From assembly GCA_030017475.1 (NCBI GenBank), contig JASEIO010000007.1, positions 1 to 51,736 of the forward strand: a stretch of DNA of 51,736 bases, given 5' to 3'. Below, piece after piece: positions 8,119 through 20,491 of this stretch; the stretch's first letter is position 1, and each line of letters starts with the position of its first letter. The DNA comes from a bacterium. Lineage in GTDB: Bacteria; UBA9089; JASEIO01. Made by a program: the position numbers and the translations under genes. Below the pieces are notes generated by a model. That model did no database searches, had not been told where the DNA came from, and was given only the letters and a program-made list of their open reading frames with translations.

Positions 8119-9318
8119 TTATTCGAGTATCTCTGTTATAACCCCTGCTCCAATAGTTTTTCCACCTTCTCGTACAGCAAATCTCAATTTCTGCTCCAAG
8201 GCAATAGAGGTTATTAAATCAACTTCAATATTTACGTTATCTCCTGGCATAACCATTTCTACCCCTTCAGGTAGTTTCATTACTCCTGTGACATCTGTAG
8301 TTCTAAAGTAAAATTGAGGTCTATAGCCATTAAAGAATGGGGTGTGTCTTCCCCCTTCTTCCTTAGTCAAGATATAGATTTCAGCATTAAACCTAGTATG
8401 TGGGGTTATGGTTTTAGGGTGAGCTATAACTTGACCTCTATAAACCTCATCCTTGTCAATCCCTCTTAATAAAATTCCAATATTATCACCTGCCTGTCCT
8501 TCATCTAAGGTCTTTCTAAACATCTCAACCCCTGTCACTACCGATTCCTTTGTCTCTTCAAAACCAATTATTTCAACCTTATCTCCAACCTTAACCTTCC
8601 CTCTCTCTACCCTTCCAGTAGCTACAGTACCACGTCCTGTAATTGAAAACACATCCTCAACTGCCAATAAAAATGGTTTATCAATATCTCTCTCGGGTAG
8701 TGGGATGTAAGTATCAACTGCATCCATTAACTCAAAAATAGGACCGCAATTTTTACATTCCCTTTTTCCACATCCACAATCCCTCGAAAGTAGAGCTGAT
8801 CCTTTTATTACTGGGACCTCATCTCCTGGAAATTTATATTCAGTCAATAACTCTCTTACTTCTATTTCCACTAAATCCAATAATTCAGGATCATCTACTT
8901 GATCTATCTTATTTAAAAATACCACAATACAAGGTACACCAACCTGACGGGCAAGGAGAATGTGTTCCCTTGTTTGCGGCATTACTCCATCAGACGCTGC
9001 CACAACAAGTATTGCCCCATCCATCTGGGCTGCACCTGTTATCATATTCTTTACATAATCGGCATGTCCTGGACAATCAATATGGGCGTAGTGGCGGTTT
9101 TCAGTCTCGTATTCTATATGAGAAATAGCAATGGTTATTCCTCTTTCTTTCTCTTCTGGCGCCTTATCAATCTCATCAAATGGAACATATTGCGTATTTG
9201 TATGATGTGATAGCGCCTTGGTTATAGCGGTGGTTAACATTGTCTTTCCATGATCAATATGTCCAATTGTACCTATGTTTAGATGTGGTTTTGTCCTCTC
9301 AAACTTTTTTCTAGCCAT
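8119..9318 (-). CDS. tuf: Elongation factor Tu
   Basis: ATG 9318 follows a perfect AAGGAGG, giving a 399-aa EF-Tu. The frame is open further upstream but without EF-Tu homology. The GTPase motifs are GHIDHGKT (19-26), DCPGHADY (81-88) and NKID (136-139). Switch I (EKERGITI) is intact. Domains 2 and 3 follow with [13 protein letters not shown] and the C-terminal [10 protein letters not shown]. Odd feature: after GSALL, where many EF-Tus have a charged helix, there is a short cysteine-rich insert with Cys at 181, 183, 188 and 191 that could bind a metal. The gene lies between fusA and rpsJ. Confidence 0.97.
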   Translation of the reverse strand: MARKKFERTKPHLNIGTIGHIDHGKTMLTTAITKALSHHTNTQYVPFDEIDKAPEEKERGITIAISHIEYETENRHYAHIDCPGHADYVKNMITGAAQMDGAILVVAASDGVMPQTREHILLARQVGVPCIVVFLNKIDQVDDPELLDLVEIEVRELLTEYKFPGDEVPVIKGSALLSRDCGCGKRECKNCGPIFELMDAVDTYIPLPERDIDKPFLLAVEDVFSITGRGTVATGRVERGKVKVGDKVEIIGFEETKESVVTGVEMFRKTLDEGQAGDNIGILLRGIDKDEVYRGQVIAHPKTITPHTRFNAEIYILTKEEGGRHTPFFNGYRPQFYFRTTDVTGVMKLPEGVEMVMPGDNVNIEVDLITSIALEQKLRFAVREGGKTIGAGVITEILE

Positions 9319-9332
9319 TTTTACCTCCTTTT

Positions 9333-11390
9333 TTAGAATATTATCTTTTCTGAAATACCCTTTGGGATTTCCGAAAATTTTATGAACTCCATTGTATAAG
9401 TAGCCCTTCCTTGAGTTAATGAACGGATACGGGTAGCATAACCAAACATCTCTCGTAATGGTACTAAACACCTTATAATTTGAATCTCTCCCCTTCTTTC
9501 TATTTCTGTGATATCACCTCTTCTTTTCGAAATATCACTTATGACCTCTCCCATATAGTATGTTGGAACTACCGCCTCCATTCTCATTATTGGTTCTAAC
9601 AAAACACACCTTCCTTTCCTTAATCCTTCTTGAAAAGCAATATAGGCTGCATTTTTAAAGGCAAGCGGACTTGAGTCTACCTCATGAAATGAACCAGAAA
9701 GAAGTGTAACCTTTACATTAACCACTTTATATCCAGCCAAGATTCCGCATTCTCTTGCCTCCTCAATACCTTGTTTTATCGAAGGGATGTATTCCTTTGG
9801 TATAATCCCCAAAGTGATTTCATTCACAAATTCAAAACCTTCTCCTGGTTCTATTCTTAAAACCACATGTCCATATTGACCCCTTCCACCTGTTTGTTTT
9901 ATATACCTCCCTTCTGCTTCCACCGTCTCTTTAATTGTTTCCCGATAGGACACTTGAGGTTTACTTACCTTAACCCTTGCATTAAATTCTCGAACCATCC
10001 TTTCAACCATAACCTCCAAATGTAGTTCTCCCATCCCTGAAATAACCCTTTGACCTGTCTCTTGATTTAAAGAAACCCGAAAGGTGGGATCTTCTTGCTG
10101 TAAGCTTCGTAAAGCAAGATTTAACCTATCCTCATCTTCCGCACTTTCCGCCTCCACTGCTACAGAGATCACTGGCTCCTGAAAAGAAATAGATTCTAAA
10201 AGAATAGGAGCCTTTTCATCACATAAGGTATTTCCTGTTGTAAGATTCTTTGGTCCTAAAATTACAGCAATATCTCCTGCATGAACCCAGTCTTTTGGTT
10301 CTCTTTTATTCGCATGCATTTGTAAGATCTTTGAAACCCTTTCTCTTTTTTGTATATTAACATTATAAACATAGGACCCCTCTTCAATCCATCCAGAATA
10401 CACCCTAAGGTAATTTAGGTTTCCTATGTATGGATCTGCAACAACCTTAAAGATTAAACCAGAAAATGGTTCTTTAACGGATGCAATCTTTTCTTCTTCA
10501 TGTAAGGTTAAGGGATTGATCCCTTTTATTGGAGGAATATCCAGTGGAGAAGGTAAATAGTTACATATAGCATCTAAAAGTGGTTGGATTCCTTTATTTC
10601 TTAATGCAGCTCCACATAATACTGGAACATATCCATCCTTTAGAACCCCACGTCTTATTGCCTTTTTAATATCTGCCGAATTTATAATCTCATCATTGAT
10701 ATATTTCTCCATCAAATCTACGTCAAATTCTGCTAAGGTTTCTATCAAAGAGTGATGAAAATAGATAGATTCTTCCTGCATATCTCGGGGGATATCTATT
10801 TCTTGAAACTGGGTTCCAAAACCCTCTTCTTCCCAAATAATAGCCTTCATATTTATTAAATCAATAACTCCACGGAATGACTCCTCCTTTCCAAGTGGCA
10901 ATTGAATTGGAAATGCTCGTCCACCAAGTCTTTCTTTAATCATCTTTATAACTCGTTCGTAATTAGCTCCAATCTTATCCATCTTATTGACAAAGGCAAT
11001 TCTTGGCACCCTATATTTATTTGCCTGTCTCCAAACAGTCTCTGATTGAGGCTCGACCCCACCTACCGAGCAAAATACACAAATTACTCCATCTAACACC
11101 CTTAAGGACCGCTCCACCTCAACTGTAAAATCTACATGTCCTGGTGTATCAATAATATTTATCTGACAATCTCTCCAAAAGCATGTAGTAGCAGCTGAAG
11201 TAATAGTGATACCACGATCCTTTTCCTCTTTCATCCAATCCATTACTGCTGTCCCTTCATCAACCTCTCCTAACCTATGAGTCTTTCCAGTATAATAAAG
11301 TATCCTCTCAGTTATAGTAGTTTTTCCAGCATCGATATGAGCTGCTATTCCAATATTTCGTATTTTTTCTAATTGGGCCTGTCTTTCCAT
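9333..11390 (-). CDS. fusA: Elongation factor G
   Basis: From ATG 11390 ([14 protein letters not shown]) the product is 685 aa, typical of EF-G. It has AHIDAGKTT (17-25), DTPGHVDF and NKMDK, followed by domains II-V including [14 protein letters not shown] and the C-terminal [17 protein letters not shown]. It catalyses translocation and, with RRF, ribosome recycling. The start is uncertain. A strong AGGAGG overlapping the rpsG stop precedes an in-frame ATG at 11483, which would add 31 residues encoded by a repeat. ATG 11390 has only a modest AAAGG site. Confidence 0.96.
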   Translation of the reverse strand: MERQAQLEKIRNIGIAAHIDAGKTTITERILYYTGKTHRLGEVDEGTAVMDWMKEEKDRGITITSAATTCFWRDCQINIIDTPGHVDFTVEVERSLRVLDGVICVFCSVGGVEPQSETVWRQANKYRVPRIAFVNKMDKIGANYERVIKMIKERLGGRAFPIQLPLGKEESFRGVIDLINMKAIIWEEEGFGTQFQEIDIPRDMQEESIYFHHSLIETLAEFDVDLMEKYINDEIINSADIKKAIRRGVLKDGYVPVLCGAALRNKGIQPLLDAICNYLPSPLDIPPIKGINPLTLHEEEKIASVKEPFSGLIFKVVADPYIGNLNYLRVYSGWIEEGSYVYNVNIQKRERVSKILQMHANKREPKDWVHAGDIAVILGPKNLTTGNTLCDEKAPILLESISFQEPVISVAVEAESAEDEDRLNLALRSLQQEDPTFRVSLNQETGQRVISGMGELHLEVMVERMVREFNARVKVSKPQVSYRETIKETVEAEGRYIKQTGGRGQYGHVVLRIEPGEGFEFVNEITLGIIPKEYIPSIKQGIEEARECGILAGYKVVNVKVTLLSGSFHEVDSSPLAFKNAAYIAFQEGLRKGRCVLLEPIMRMEAVVPTYYMGEVISDISKRRGDITEIERRGEIQIIRCLVPLREMFGYATRIRSLTQGRATYTMEFIKFSEIPKGISEKIIF

Positions 11391-11452
11391 AAGAATTACC
11401 TTTACTAATAGTCTATAGTTTATAGCATTTAGGATATAATGAATTATATCTC

Positions 11453-11487
11453 TATAGGCTATAAGCCATAGGCTATAAGCCATAAGC
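11453..11487. repeat. Tandem 14-bp repeat between rpsG and fusA
   Basis: Two perfect direct copies of ATAGGCTATAAGCC (11454-11467 and 11468-11481) are followed by a partial ATAAGC. The unit is itself partly palindromic. It separates the rpsG-linked ribosome-binding site from the conserved fusA start and belongs to the AAGCTATAGGC word family at 2498-2530 and 46669-46701. Confidence 0.75.
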
Positions 11488-11496
11488 AAATTCCTC

Positions 11497-11967
11497 CTAC
11501 CATCTATAATGTATAAAAGCCTTGTTTGCCTCTGCCATCTTATGGGTATCACTCTTTTTTTTAACCGATGCCCCAGTATTTCGCGATGCATCTAACAGTT
11601 CACTGGCCAATCTTTCGTACATTGGCTTTCCTTTATTTTCCTTGGCATAAGAGATTATCCACCTAATGGCTATGGAAATTCCTCTTTTCTTTGGTACTTC
11701 TACTGGAACTTGATAGGTTGCCCCTCCAACCCTTCTTGGTTTAACTGAAAGTTGGGGACGGACATTCTCGATCGCCTTTTTAAAAATATCTAAAGGTGGA
11801 GTGCCAGTCTTTTGCTGAATAACTTCCATAGCTTGATAGAATATCCTTTCTGCCAAACTTTTCTTCCCTTTTCTCATTATCCCATTTATAAAGCGAGTTA
11901 CCAATTTACTATGATATACCGGATCAGGTTGAACCTCTCTTCCTACTTTATATCTCCGTCTAGGCAT
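11497..11967 (-). CDS. rpsG: 30S ribosomal protein S7
   Basis: The 156-aa protein begins [20 protein letters not shown] and has the S7 motif [14 protein letters not shown] and the C-terminal [16 protein letters not shown]7 nucleates the 30S head and is the usual autoregulator of the str operon. An AGGAGG overlaps its stop codon, which would be a normal coupled site for fusA if the repeat had not intervened. Confidence 0.97.
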   Translation of the reverse strand: MPRRRYKVGREVQPDPVYHSKLVTRFINGIMRKGKKSLAERIFYQAMEVIQQKTGTPPLDIFKKAIENVRPQLSVKPRRVGGATYQVPVEVPKKRGISIAIRWIISYAKENKGKPMYERLASELLDASRNTGASVKKKSDTHKMAEANKAFIHYRW

Positions 11968-11995
11968 TAGAAAACCTCACTCTCTAAACTAACAA

Positions 11996-12367
11996 CTATT
12001 TTGGTCTTTTTGCCCCATACTTTGACCTTGCCTTTTTTCTATCTTCAACACCAATAGTGTCTAATGTCCCCCGAATGATATGATATCGAACACCTGGCAA
12101 ATCCTTAACCCTTCCACCTCTTATCAACACCACAGAATGCTCTTGTAAGTTATGTCCAATCCCTGGAATATAGGCAGATACCTCGAAACCAGATGTCAGT
12201 CTAACCCTTGCTACTTTGCGTAGAGCTGAATTTGGCTTCTTAGGTGTAGTAGTATAAACCCTTACGCAAACCCCTTTCCTTTGAGGAGATAAGGCTAAGG
12301 CAGGAGTTTTTGTCTTACCCCTCACTCCTTTTCTTCCTTTCCTTACAAGTTGATTAATTGTCGGCAT
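11996..12367 (-). CDS. rpsL: 30S ribosomal protein S12
   Basis: The 123-aa product starts at ATG 12367 ([14 protein letters not shown]) with GGGAG upstream; upstream in-frame codons belong to rpoC sequence and are not S12-like. The decoding-site segments [13 protein letters not shown] and the [20 protein letters not shown] loop are present. Both streptomycin-relevant lysines (in KKPNS and RVKDLP) are wild type. It overlaps the rpoC 3' end by 14 bases. A GTTGTTAGTT repeat fragment at 11981-12000 covers its stop. Confidence 0.97.
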   Translation of the reverse strand: MPTINQLVRKGRKGVRGKTKTPALALSPQRKGVCVRVYTTTPKKPNSALRKVARVRLTSGFEVSAYIPGIGHNLQEHSVVLIRGGRVKDLPGVRYHIIRGTLDTIGVEDRKKARSKYGAKRPK

Positions 12368-15300
12368 CTTCTCCCACAGGTTCCTCCTTAGAATATATTG
12401 AAATTCTTCTCCTTTTAGCCAATCCTGTTCCTGCTGGAATAAGGGAGCCAATTATCACATTTTCCTTTAGACCCCTCAGTTTATCTACCTTGCCTTTAAT
12501 AGCTGCTTCAGATAAGACACGTGTCGTTTCTTGGAATGACGCAGCAGATATAAAACTTTCTGTAGATAGGCTGGCTTTGGTTATTCCTAAAAGAATTGGC
12601 CTTGCTTTAGCAGGCCTCCCTGAAGACTTGATAACCCTTTCATTCTCTTCCTGGAATCGAGTTTTATTCACTTTCTCTCCCAATAAAAAGTTTGTATCTC
12701 CCACATCTGTTATTTGAACCTTTTTAAGCATTTGTCTTATAATTGCTTCTATATGTTTATCATTAATAATTACACCTTGCAATCTATAAACCTCTTGAAT
12801 CTCATTTACTAAATACTCTTGAAGTTTCTTATCCCCTTTTATTCTTAAAATATCATGTGGATCTACTGGCCCTTCTGTTAATTGATCCCCAGCTAAAACC
12901 TCATCTCCTTCATGGACCTTTAAATGTTTTCCAACAGAGACATGATACTCTTTCTCGTCTCCCGTAGCTTCATTCTTGACTTGGATTATTCTTATACCTC
13001 CTGAGGTTCCTTTAAAATGAACTCTTCCATCGATCTCTGTGACCACAGCTTTATCTTTTAGATGTCTTGCTTCAAAAAGCTCTGCTACTCTCGGTAAACC
13101 ACCTGTTATATCCTTTGTTTTTAAAAACTCTTGAGGAAACTTTGCCAAGACGTCTCCGGCTGAAACCTTTGCCTCGTCATTAACTACAATGCGAGCTCCA
13201 TGAGGAAGGATGTAACTGGCGGAATGTTTCCCATCCTCTGCAACCACTATAATCTCAGGTTGAAACTTCCCTTCTCTATCTTCAATAATTACCCTTTTAA
13301 AAAGCCCTGTGTTTTCATCAACCTCCTCTCTCATTGTCTTTCCTTTAATAATATCTTTAAACTTAATCTTCCCACTTACCTCAGTCAAGATTGGTTCATT
13401 GTAAGGATCAAATTCGGCAATTATATCTCCCGGGGAAACAATATCTCCCTGTTTTACTCTAATTTGAGTTCCAATCTTAATTGGTATAGTGCGCTCCTTA
13501 GCCATAATGTAAATTATACCTTTTTCTTCGTCTATCCTTGCTACACCTGATACTTGAGAGGTGACCCCTTCCACAATCTCATCTCCTGAATTCACCCAAA
13601 GTCCATCAAATACCCTTATCTTTTCAGGAGAGGAAACATTGTATTCTGCCAAAACCCTTCTTACCTTCAATTCTCCTGATCTTACAGCAATGGATGCTTT
13701 ATCCGATAGATTGATTAAGTGCTTTGGGGTCTCTATTATTTCATATTTATATGGAAGTTTTATCTCTCGCTCTTCAACCTGCCGGAAAGCAGTTCCTCCA
13801 ATATGAAAGGTTCTCATGGTTAATTGAGTTCCAGGTTCTCCAATGGATTGTGCAGCAATAATCCCCACAGTTTCTCCTATATTAACCAGTTTGCCTGTAG
13901 CTAAATCCCAACCATAACATTTACTACATACACCATATTTCGCCTCACAGGTTAAGACAGTTCTAATCTTTACCTTTTCAATCTCTGCACGTTCAATCTT
14001 CGAAACCTCCTCTTCTGTAATCTCTGAATTTGCCTTAACCAACACTTCCCCTGTCATTAAATCTACCACATCCTCTAAGGCAACTCTTCCTAAGATTCTG
14101 TCTCTTAATGGTTCAATTACCTCATCTCCTTCTTTGATTGCCTCTACCACTATACCATTTATGGTTCCACAATCATATTCTCTAACTACAATCTCTTGAG
14201 CTACGTCAACCAATCTCCGGGTTAGATACCCAGCATCAGCAGTTTTTAAGGCAGTGTCAGCTAATCCTTTTCTTGCTCCATGGGTAGAGATAAAATACTC
14301 TAAAACACTCAAACCTTCCCGGAAATTAGAGGTAATTGGAAGTTCAATTATTTCTCCTGAGGGGCGAGCCATTAAGCCACGCATACCTGCAAGCTGGCGT
14401 GTTTGTTGTTTTGATCCACGAGCTCCTGAGATAACCATAAGATAGAGAGGATTAAATCCATCCGAATCTTGAGATAACTCTTCAAACATAACCTCAGAGA
14501 TCTCTTCTCCCACATGGGTCCATAAATCAACCAGTCTATTGTATCTTTCCTCATTGGTAATTATACCTTGTTGGTATTGTCGAGTAATCTCTTCTGCCTC
14601 ACGCTGGCTTTCTTTCAACAATTCCTCTTTTTTTCTCGGTATCTTCATATCATCAATTCCGATAGAAGCGCCAAATCGGGTGGCATATTCAAACCCTAAT
14701 CTTTTAATATTATCTAACAAAGTTACTGTTTTACAAACTCCATATTTTCTATAACACGTAGAGATCATTTTACTAATTGCCTTTTTATCCATCATTTCGT
14801 TGATAAACTCCATCTCTTCAAGTAACGTATTATTAAAGATTATCCTGCCAATTGTAGTTTCTGTCTTCTTTCCATCTATAGGTACTATAACACGGGCATG
14901 CAAATCGACAAAACCACTATCATAAGCTGCTAATGCCTCGTCTATAGATGAAAATCTTTTACCTTCTCCCTTTGCCCCTTTCTTCTCTTTAGTCAAATAA
15001 CAAATACCTAAATCCATATCCTGAGTTGGAGTAACTAAGGGTTCTCCATGAGCAGGCGATAGTAGATTATGAGAGGAGAGCATAAGTAATCTTGATTCTA
15101 ACTGGGATTCAATGGATAAAGGTACATGAGCAGCCATTTGGTCACCATCAAAATCGGCATTAAAGGCGGTACAGACTAAGGGATGAATATGTATTGCATC
15201 CCCTTCCACAAGGACTGGTTCAAACGCCTGAATCCCAGCACGGTGTAAAGTTGGGGCCCTATTTAATAAAATTGGATGTTCTGATATTACCTCTTCTAAT

Positions 15301-16523
15301 ATATCCCAAATTTCCACATCTCCCCTTTCCACCATCCTTTTAGCTGACTTTATATTATGCACACGCCCGCTCATAACCAATTTTTGCATAATAAATGGCT
15401 TAAATAATTCTAAGGCCATCCTTTTTGGCAATCCACATTGATGAAGTCGGAGTTCAGGTCCAACTACTATAACAGATCTACCAGAATAGTCAACCCTTTT
15501 TCCGAGTAAATTCTGCCTGAATCTTCCCTGTTTTCCCTTAAGCATATCTGACAATGACTTTAAAGGACGATTACCTGCTCCTTTAACCACCCTACCTCTT
15601 CGTCCATTATCAAAAAGGGCATCTACTGCTTCCTGTAACATCCTTTTTTCATTCCTAATTATTATCTCAGGGGCATGCAATTCCATCAATCTTTGCAATC
15701 GGTTGTTTCTATTGATCACCCTTCTATATAAATCATTTAGGTCCGAGGTTGCAAATCTACCTCCATCCAATTGAACCATAGGACGCAATTCTGGAGGAAT
15801 AACTGGGATTACATCTAAGATCATCCAGGAAGGGTCGGTTCCGGAATTCAAAAAGCTTTCCACAATTTGAAGGTGTCTTATGTACTTCCTTCTTTTTTGA
15901 TTTGAGTCCTCTTTTTTTATCTGTGAAGATAAATCCCTCTGTAACTTATGCAGATCGATCGATTTCAACAATTCTTTAACTGCCTCTGCACCCATTCCAG
16001 CCTTAAAACCTTCTTTATAGTTTTCTTTATATTCCTCATATTCTTTTTCAGTTAATATCTGTCCAGGGGATAGACCGGTATTTCCCGGAGATATAACTAC
16101 ATAATTTTCATAATAGAGAATCTTTTCTAAGTCACTGATAGACATATCCAATAGAATTGCCATAGGACTTGGGATTCTTTTAAAGTACCAGATATGGGAT
16201 ACAGGAGATACTAAATTAATATGACCCATACGATGCCTTCTTACCTCTGACCTTGTTACCTCTACTCCACATCGATCACAAACTACTCCCTTATATCTAA
16301 TGCTTTTAAACTTGCCACAAAAACATTCCCAATCGCGAGTTGGTCCAAAAATACGCTCACAGAACAATCCTCCCCTTTCTGGTCTAAAGGTTCTATAATT
16401 AATCGTCTCGGGTTTCCGTATTTCACCATATGACCAACTTCTAATCTTTTCTGGACTGGCTAATGAGATAGAGATACCAGAAAATGAAAAGATATCATCA
16501 TCAGAAATATCATTATTATCCAA
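12354..16523 (-). CDS. rpoC: DNA-directed RNA polymerase subunit beta'
   Basis: The 1389-aa subunit has the N-terminal zinc-binding cysteines (CFCGKF and CDRCG, about residues 67-85), the lid and rudder regions, and the catalytic Mg-binding NADFDGDQ at about 455-462. Bridge helix, trigger loop and a second zinc cluster ([13 protein letters not shown]) follow. Start [10 protein letters not shown] is followed by the conserved [20 protein letters not shown]. The acidic extreme C-terminus overlaps rpsL. It lies downstream of rpoB with a 51-base gap containing a GATGTTA repeat (16541-16570). Confidence 0.98.
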   Translation of the reverse strand: MDNNDISDDDIFSFSGISISLASPEKIRSWSYGEIRKPETINYRTFRPERGGLFCERIFGPTRDWECFCGKFKSIRYKGVVCDRCGVEVTRSEVRRHRMGHINLVSPVSHIWYFKRIPSPMAILLDMSISDLEKILYYENYVVISPGNTGLSPGQILTEKEYEEYKENYKEGFKAGMGAEAVKELLKSIDLHKLQRDLSSQIKKEDSNQKRRKYIRHLQIVESFLNSGTDPSWMILDVIPVIPPELRPMVQLDGGRFATSDLNDLYRRVINRNNRLQRLMELHAPEIIIRNEKRMLQEAVDALFDNGRRGRVVKGAGNRPLKSLSDMLKGKQGRFRQNLLGKRVDYSGRSVIVVGPELRLHQCGLPKRMALELFKPFIMQKLVMSGRVHNIKSAKRMVERGDVEIWDILEEVISEHPILLNRAPTLHRAGIQAFEPVLVEGDAIHIHPLVCTAFNADFDGDQMAAHVPLSIESQLESRLLMLSSHNLLSPAHGEPLVTPTQDMDLGICYLTKEKKGAKGEGKRFSSIDEALAAYDSGFVDLHARVIVPIDGKKTETTIGRIIFNNTLLEEMEFINEMMDKKAISKMISTCYRKYGVCKTVTLLDNIKRLGFEYATRFGASIGIDDMKIPRKKEELLKESQREAEEITRQYQQGIITNEERYNRLVDLWTHVGEEISEVMFEELSQDSDGFNPLYLMVISGARGSKQQTRQLAGMRGLMARPSGEIIELPITSNFREGLSVLEYFISTHGARKGLADTALKTADAGYLTRRLVDVAQEIVVREYDCGTINGIVVEAIKEGDEVIEPLRDRILGRVALEDVVDLMTGEVLVKANSEITEEEVSKIERAEIEKVKIRTVLTCEAKYGVCSKCYGWDLATGKLVNIGETVGIIAAQSIGEPGTQLTMRTFHIGGTAFRQVEEREIKLPYKYEIIETPKHLINLSDKASIAVRSGELKVRRVLAEYNVSSPEKIRVFDGLWVNSGDEIVEGVTSQVSGVARIDEEKGIIYIMAKERTIPIKIGTQIRVKQGDIVSPGDIIAEFDPYNEPILTEVSGKIKFKDIIKGKTMREEVDENTGLFKRVIIEDREGKFQPEIIVVAEDGKHSASYILPHGARIVVNDEAKVSAGDVLAKFPQEFLKTKDITGGLPRVAELFEARHLKDKAVVTEIDGRVHFKGTSGGIRIIQVKNEATGDEKEYHVSVGKHLKVHEGDEVLAGDQLTEGPVDPHDILRIKGDKKLQEYLVNEIQEVYRLQGVIINDKHIEAIIRQMLKKVQITDVGDTNFLLGEKVNKTRFQEENERVIKSSGRPAKARPILLGITKASLSTESFISAASFQETTRVLSEAAIKGKVDKLRGLKENVIIGSLIPAGTGLAKRRRISIYSKEEPVGEDADN

Positions 16524-16540
16524 AGAGACTCCCCCTTTCT

Positions 16541-16570
16541 CAGATGTTAACCAGATGTCAAAAGTTAGAT
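16541..16570. repeat. Intergenic repeat, GATGTTAGATGTCA type, copy 2
   Basis: The rpoB-rpoC gap contains CAGATGTTAACCAGATGTCA followed by AAAGTTAGAT, built from the same words as 2947-2963. Confidence 0.4.
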
Positions 16571-16574
16571 ATCT

Positions 16575-19500
16575 TTAATCTGTCTTCTTGTCCTCTTTTT
16601 TCTTTCTTAAAAACACGTTTTCTATCCCTATTTTATCTCTAATCCTCCTTCGTTCTTCCAATTCCTTTAAATCTATTGAATTTCCGTTTTTATCCAAAAT
16701 TCTCACATCTAAAGATAGCCCTTGAAGTTCATGGGCTAATACATTAAAGGATTCTGGAATTCCTGGAGTTTTAGCTATCTCTCCTTTGACAATTGACTCA
16801 TAAACCTTTGCCCTTCCAATTATATCATCAGATTTTACCGTTAACAATTCTTGCAAGGTATGTGATGCACCGTAAGCTTCTAAGGCCCAAACTTCCATTT
16901 CCCCTAACCTTTGTCCTCCAAATTGAGCCTTTCCTCCAAGAGGTTGTTGGGTTACCAGGGAATATGGTCCAGTGGACCGAGCATGGACTTTATCCTCAAC
17001 TAAATGGGCTAATTTCATCATATAAAGATAACCAACAGTTATCTTTTGATCAAACTTCTCTCCAGTTCTACCATCAAAAAGCTCCACTTTTCCATCTCTA
17101 GGCAAACCTGCCTTTTCTAAGAGATCTTTAATTTCCGATTCCTTCACTCCTGTAAATACTGGGGTAATAACCTTAATTCCTAACTCTTTGGCTGCCCAAC
17201 CTAAATGGGTTTCTAAAATTTGACCAATGTTCATTCTCGATGGAACAGATAAGGAGTCTAAAACCATCTCAACTGGTGTTCCATCTGGCAAATAAGGCAT
17301 ATCTTCTTCTGGTAAGATCTTTGCTATCACACCTTTGTTTCCATGTCGGCCTGCCACTTTATCCCCTACAGTTATCTTTCGTTTATTCGCCACTAAAACC
17401 TCTACCCTTTTTTCTACTCCAGGTGGCAATTCATCATGGGTAGAAGAAAATACCTTTACATCAATAACAATTCCTTGATTTCCGTAAGGAATCCTTAAAG
17501 ATGTATCTCTTACCTCGCGCGCCTTCTCTCCAAAGATAGAATGGAGTAATTTATATTCAGGGGTTAAATCGGTTTCTCCTTTAGGAGTAACCTTTCCAAC
17601 CAGTATATCTCCTGGTTTTACTTCTGCACCAATTCTAACAATACCCTGCTCATCTAGATTTTTTAAGGCCTCTTCTCCAACATTTGGTATATCTCTGGTT
17701 ATCATTTCAGGGCCCAATTGGGTATCTCTTGCCTCTACTTCAAACTTTTCAATATGAATGGAAGTAAGGATATCCTCTTTAACTAATTTTTCACTTATTA
17801 AGATAGCATCTTCAAAATTATATCCTTCCCATGGCATAAAGGCAACCAGGATATTTCGACCCAAGGCTAATTCACCCTGAGAAATAGCTGGACCATCAGA
17901 CAAGAGATCTCCTGGTTTAACATGCTCTCCCACACGTACAATTGGTTTTTGATTGATACAGGTATTTTGATTTGACCTTTTAAATTTAAGAAGTTTATAT
18001 TGGTGTTCTTTTCCCTCCGAATCAGTTATTACAATCTCACTTCCTGAAACCTTGGTTACAATTCCTGAAATATTAGATGTTATAGCTGCTCCAGAATTTT
18101 CAGCCACTTTCCGCTCTACCCCTGTTCCAACAATTGGTGCTTCAGGAGAAAGTAAAGGTACAGCTTGACGTTGCATATTACTACCCATCAAGGCTCGATT
18201 TGCATCATCGTGTTCCAAAAATGGAATCAAAGAGGTTGAGATTGAGATTAACTGCTTCGGAGAAACATCCATATAGGAAATCTTCTCAGGGGGAAGCAAA
18301 GGATAATCTTCTCCGAGGCGTGCAAAAATCCTCTTTTCTAACAAACGTCCATTTTTATCAGTTGGCGTAATTGCCTGACAGATACCATATTTTTTCTCTT
18401 CATCCGCAGTTAAATACTCGATTTTATCTGTAACCACACCGTCTTTTACCTTTCTATATGGTGTCTCTATAAAACCAAACTCATTTACTCTGCCATAAAT
18501 TCCCATAGAAACAATTAATCCAATGTTTGGACCTTCAGGGGTCTCAATAGGGCAAATTCTACCATAATGGGTAAAATGAACATCCCGCGCTTCAAATCCA
18601 GCCCGCTCTTTCGATAATCCTCCAATACCTAAGGCAGATAATCTCCGCTTATGTGTAAGTTCAGCCAAAGGATTTGTCTGATCCATAAATTGGGATAATT
18701 GTGAAGAGCCAAAGAATTCATTTATCACTGCAGTGAATGGTTTAATGTTCATCACTGTTTGAGGGGTTATAGTTTCTGGATCTTGAATAGTCATCCTCTC
18801 TCTTATTACACGTTCTAACCTTGCAAGGCCTACCCTTACACTATTTTGTAATAACTCCCCAACAGACCTCACTCGTCTATTCCCCAGGCTATCTATATCG
18901 TCTATTTCTCCAATACCTTCCTTTAATCTAATCAGATATTTTACCGCCTCCACAATATCTGTTTTTGTCAATGTTAAGGTATCCATTGGGACATCAATTT
19001 TTAATTTCTGATTAATTTTATATCTCCCTGTCCGACTTAGATTATATCTTTTGGGATCAAAGAAGAGCCTCTCAAAGGAAGCCTTTGCATTTTCAAAGGT
19101 TGATGGTTCTCCAGGTCGGATATTATTGTAGATTTTAATCAATGCCTCATTTTGAGATTTGGTATCCTCTCTTTCTAATGTAGTCAGTATTAAAGAGGCA
19201 CCAGGTACCAATTCGCGACCTAAGACCTCTATAGTCTCTACCTCTGCCTTATTTATCAAATCTAATATCTCCTTGGTAATCTTTTTGCCAGCCGAGACTA
19301 TAATCCCATTTTCCCCCTTTACCGAATCTGCAATTCTAAATCCTAATAGCTTATTCCCTTCCGTTTTGACTGAAACTTCCCGTTTCTTAAAAAAGAGCGA
19401 GAGAATATCTTCTGTTTTAGAATATCCTAAAGCACGAAGTAAACAGGTTACAGGTAATTTTCTCTTTCGGGCAATATGACAATAGATAACATTGGATCTA

Positions 19501-20024
19501 TCTATTTCAAACTCTATCCATGGTCCTTTGTAAGAGATAATCTTTCCTATAAATGACCTGGTATTTTTATCGTAATCAAAGAAGATTCCAGGGGATCTAT
19601 GTATTTGTGATACAACTACCCGTTCAGCTCCATTAATAATAAATGTACCTTTTTCAGTCATTAATGGTATATCTCGCATATAGATTTCTTGTTCTCTCAC
19701 CTCCCCTGTTTCTTTATAGATCAATCTGAATTTTCCCCATAACGGAGCAGCGTAAGTTGTACCTCTTTCTCTACACTCCTGCTCCGAATATCTTGGCTTC
19801 CCTAAGGTATACCCTATGTATTCTAAAACCAAGTTATTATTAAAATCAGTGATTGGAAAAACCTCCTGAAATGCTTCCTCTAACCCTTGATTTTTTCTCT
19901 TATCTGGTGGAACCTTTGATTGAATAAACCACTCATATGAATCCTTTTGCATTTCGATCAGGTTAGGAATGTCAAGCGCATCCTGAATTTTAGAAAAATC
20001 CACCCGTTTATTCTCGATAGGCAT
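16575..20024 (-). CDS. rpoB: DNA-directed RNA polymerase subunit beta
   Basis: The 1149-aa subunit has the rifampicin-pocket segment [19 protein letters not shown] and KRRLSALG, the catalytic-centre-adjacent [16 protein letters not shown], and the C-terminal [21 protein letters not shown]. It is compact, without large lineage inserts. The rifampicin-site residues appear wild type. Start codon ATG 20024 is preceded by GGGAGG. It lies between rplL and rpoC. Confidence 0.98.
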   Translation of the reverse strand: MPIENKRVDFSKIQDALDIPNLIEMQKDSYEWFIQSKVPPDKRKNQGLEEAFQEVFPITDFNNNLVLEYIGYTLGKPRYSEQECRERGTTYAAPLWGKFRLIYKETGEVREQEIYMRDIPLMTEKGTFIINGAERVVVSQIHRSPGIFFDYDKNTRSFIGKIISYKGPWIEFEIDRSNVIYCHIARKRKLPVTCLLRALGYSKTEDILSLFFKKREVSVKTEGNKLLGFRIADSVKGENGIIVSAGKKITKEILDLINKAEVETIEVLGRELVPGASLILTTLEREDTKSQNEALIKIYNNIRPGEPSTFENAKASFERLFFDPKRYNLSRTGRYKINQKLKIDVPMDTLTLTKTDIVEAVKYLIRLKEGIGEIDDIDSLGNRRVRSVGELLQNSVRVGLARLERVIRERMTIQDPETITPQTVMNIKPFTAVINEFFGSSQLSQFMDQTNPLAELTHKRRLSALGIGGLSKERAGFEARDVHFTHYGRICPIETPEGPNIGLIVSMGIYGRVNEFGFIETPYRKVKDGVVTDKIEYLTADEEKKYGICQAITPTDKNGRLLEKRIFARLGEDYPLLPPEKISYMDVSPKQLISISTSLIPFLEHDDANRALMGSNMQRQAVPLLSPEAPIVGTGVERKVAENSGAAITSNISGIVTKVSGSEIVITDSEGKEHQYKLLKFKRSNQNTCINQKPIVRVGEHVKPGDLLSDGPAISQGELALGRNILVAFMPWEGYNFEDAILISEKLVKEDILTSIHIEKFEVEARDTQLGPEMITRDIPNVGEEALKNLDEQGIVRIGAEVKPGDILVGKVTPKGETDLTPEYKLLHSIFGEKAREVRDTSLRIPYGNQGIVIDVKVFSSTHDELPPGVEKRVEVLVANKRKITVGDKVAGRHGNKGVIAKILPEEDMPYLPDGTPVEMVLDSLSVPSRMNIGQILETHLGWAAKELGIKVITPVFTGVKESEIKDLLEKAGLPRDGKVELFDGRTGEKFDQKITVGYLYMMKLAHLVEDKVHARSTGPYSLVTQQPLGGKAQFGGQRLGEMEVWALEAYGASHTLQELLTVKSDDIIGRAKVYESIVKGEIAKTPGIPESFNVLAHELQGLSLDVRILDKNGNSIDLKELEERRRIRDKIGIENVFLRKKKEDKKTD

Positions 20025-20042
20025 AAAATCGCCTCCCTAAAT

Positions 20043-20077
20043 ATGGAAATTGTAAATTACATCCTCCTAATTTCCAT
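20043..20077 (-). promoter_or_regulatory. Hairpin in the rplL-rpoB gap
   Basis: A perfect 9-bp inverted repeat (ATGGAAATT at 20043-20051 with AATTTCCAT at 20069-20077) encloses a 17-base loop. In transcripts from the minus strand it lies between the rplL stop and the rpoB start. No T-run follows, so it is not a plain terminator. By analogy with E. coli, where this gap holds an attenuator and an RNase III site, it may adjust rpoBC output relative to ribosomal proteins. That role is inference. Confidence 0.45.
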
Positions 20078-20080
20078 TTA

Positions 20081-20464
20081 TTATCTTAGTTCTATAGTGG
20101 CTCCAACTCCTTCTAACCTTTTCTTTATCTCTTCAGCTTCTTGTTTAGAGATCTTTTCCTTGATAGGTCTTGGGAGATTATCTGTTAATTCCTTAGCGTC
20201 TTTTAGTCCTAAATTTGTAATTGCCCGGATCTCTTTTATGACTTGAATCTTCTTATCTCCTACTCCGGTTAAGATAACATCAAATTCTGTCTTTTCCTCC
20301 TCTTTTTCTACTTCAGTTGGAGCTTCTGGAGAAACTTGAACTGCGGCTGGAGCAAATGGAGTTATTCCAAAACGTGACTCTAACTCCTTAACAAGTTCTG
20401 AAAGCTCTAAAACAGACATATGGGATATAGCATCAATTATCTCTTCTTTCGTAACTGTGGACAT
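20081..20464 (-). CDS. rplL: 50S ribosomal protein L7/L12
   Basis: The 127-aa protein has the N-terminal dimerisation helices (MSVLELSELVKELESRFGI), an Ala/Pro/Glu-rich hinge and the C-terminal domain EFDVILTGVGDKKIQVIKEI with GLKDAKELTDNLP. It recruits the GTPase factors to the ribosomal stalk. It follows rplJ, as usual. Confidence 0.97.
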   Translation of the reverse strand: MSTVTKEEIIDAISHMSVLELSELVKELESRFGITPFAPAAVQVSPEAPTEVEKEEEKTEFDVILTGVGDKKIQVIKEIRAITNLGLKDAKELTDNLPRPIKEKISKQEAEEIKKRLEGVGATIELR

Positions 20465-20491
20465 CTTCCACCTCCTGAAAAACCCTATAGG

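Noticed and set aside
9319-9471. Upstream extension of the EF-Tu frame by 51 codons
   Set aside because: This stretch is the out-of-frame end of fusA, and ATG 9318 has a perfect AAGGAGG site.
12368-12451. Upstream extension of the S12 frame by 28 codons
   Set aside because: It lies inside rpoC coding sequence and has no S12 similarity; ATG 12367 has a good site and the conserved N-terminus.
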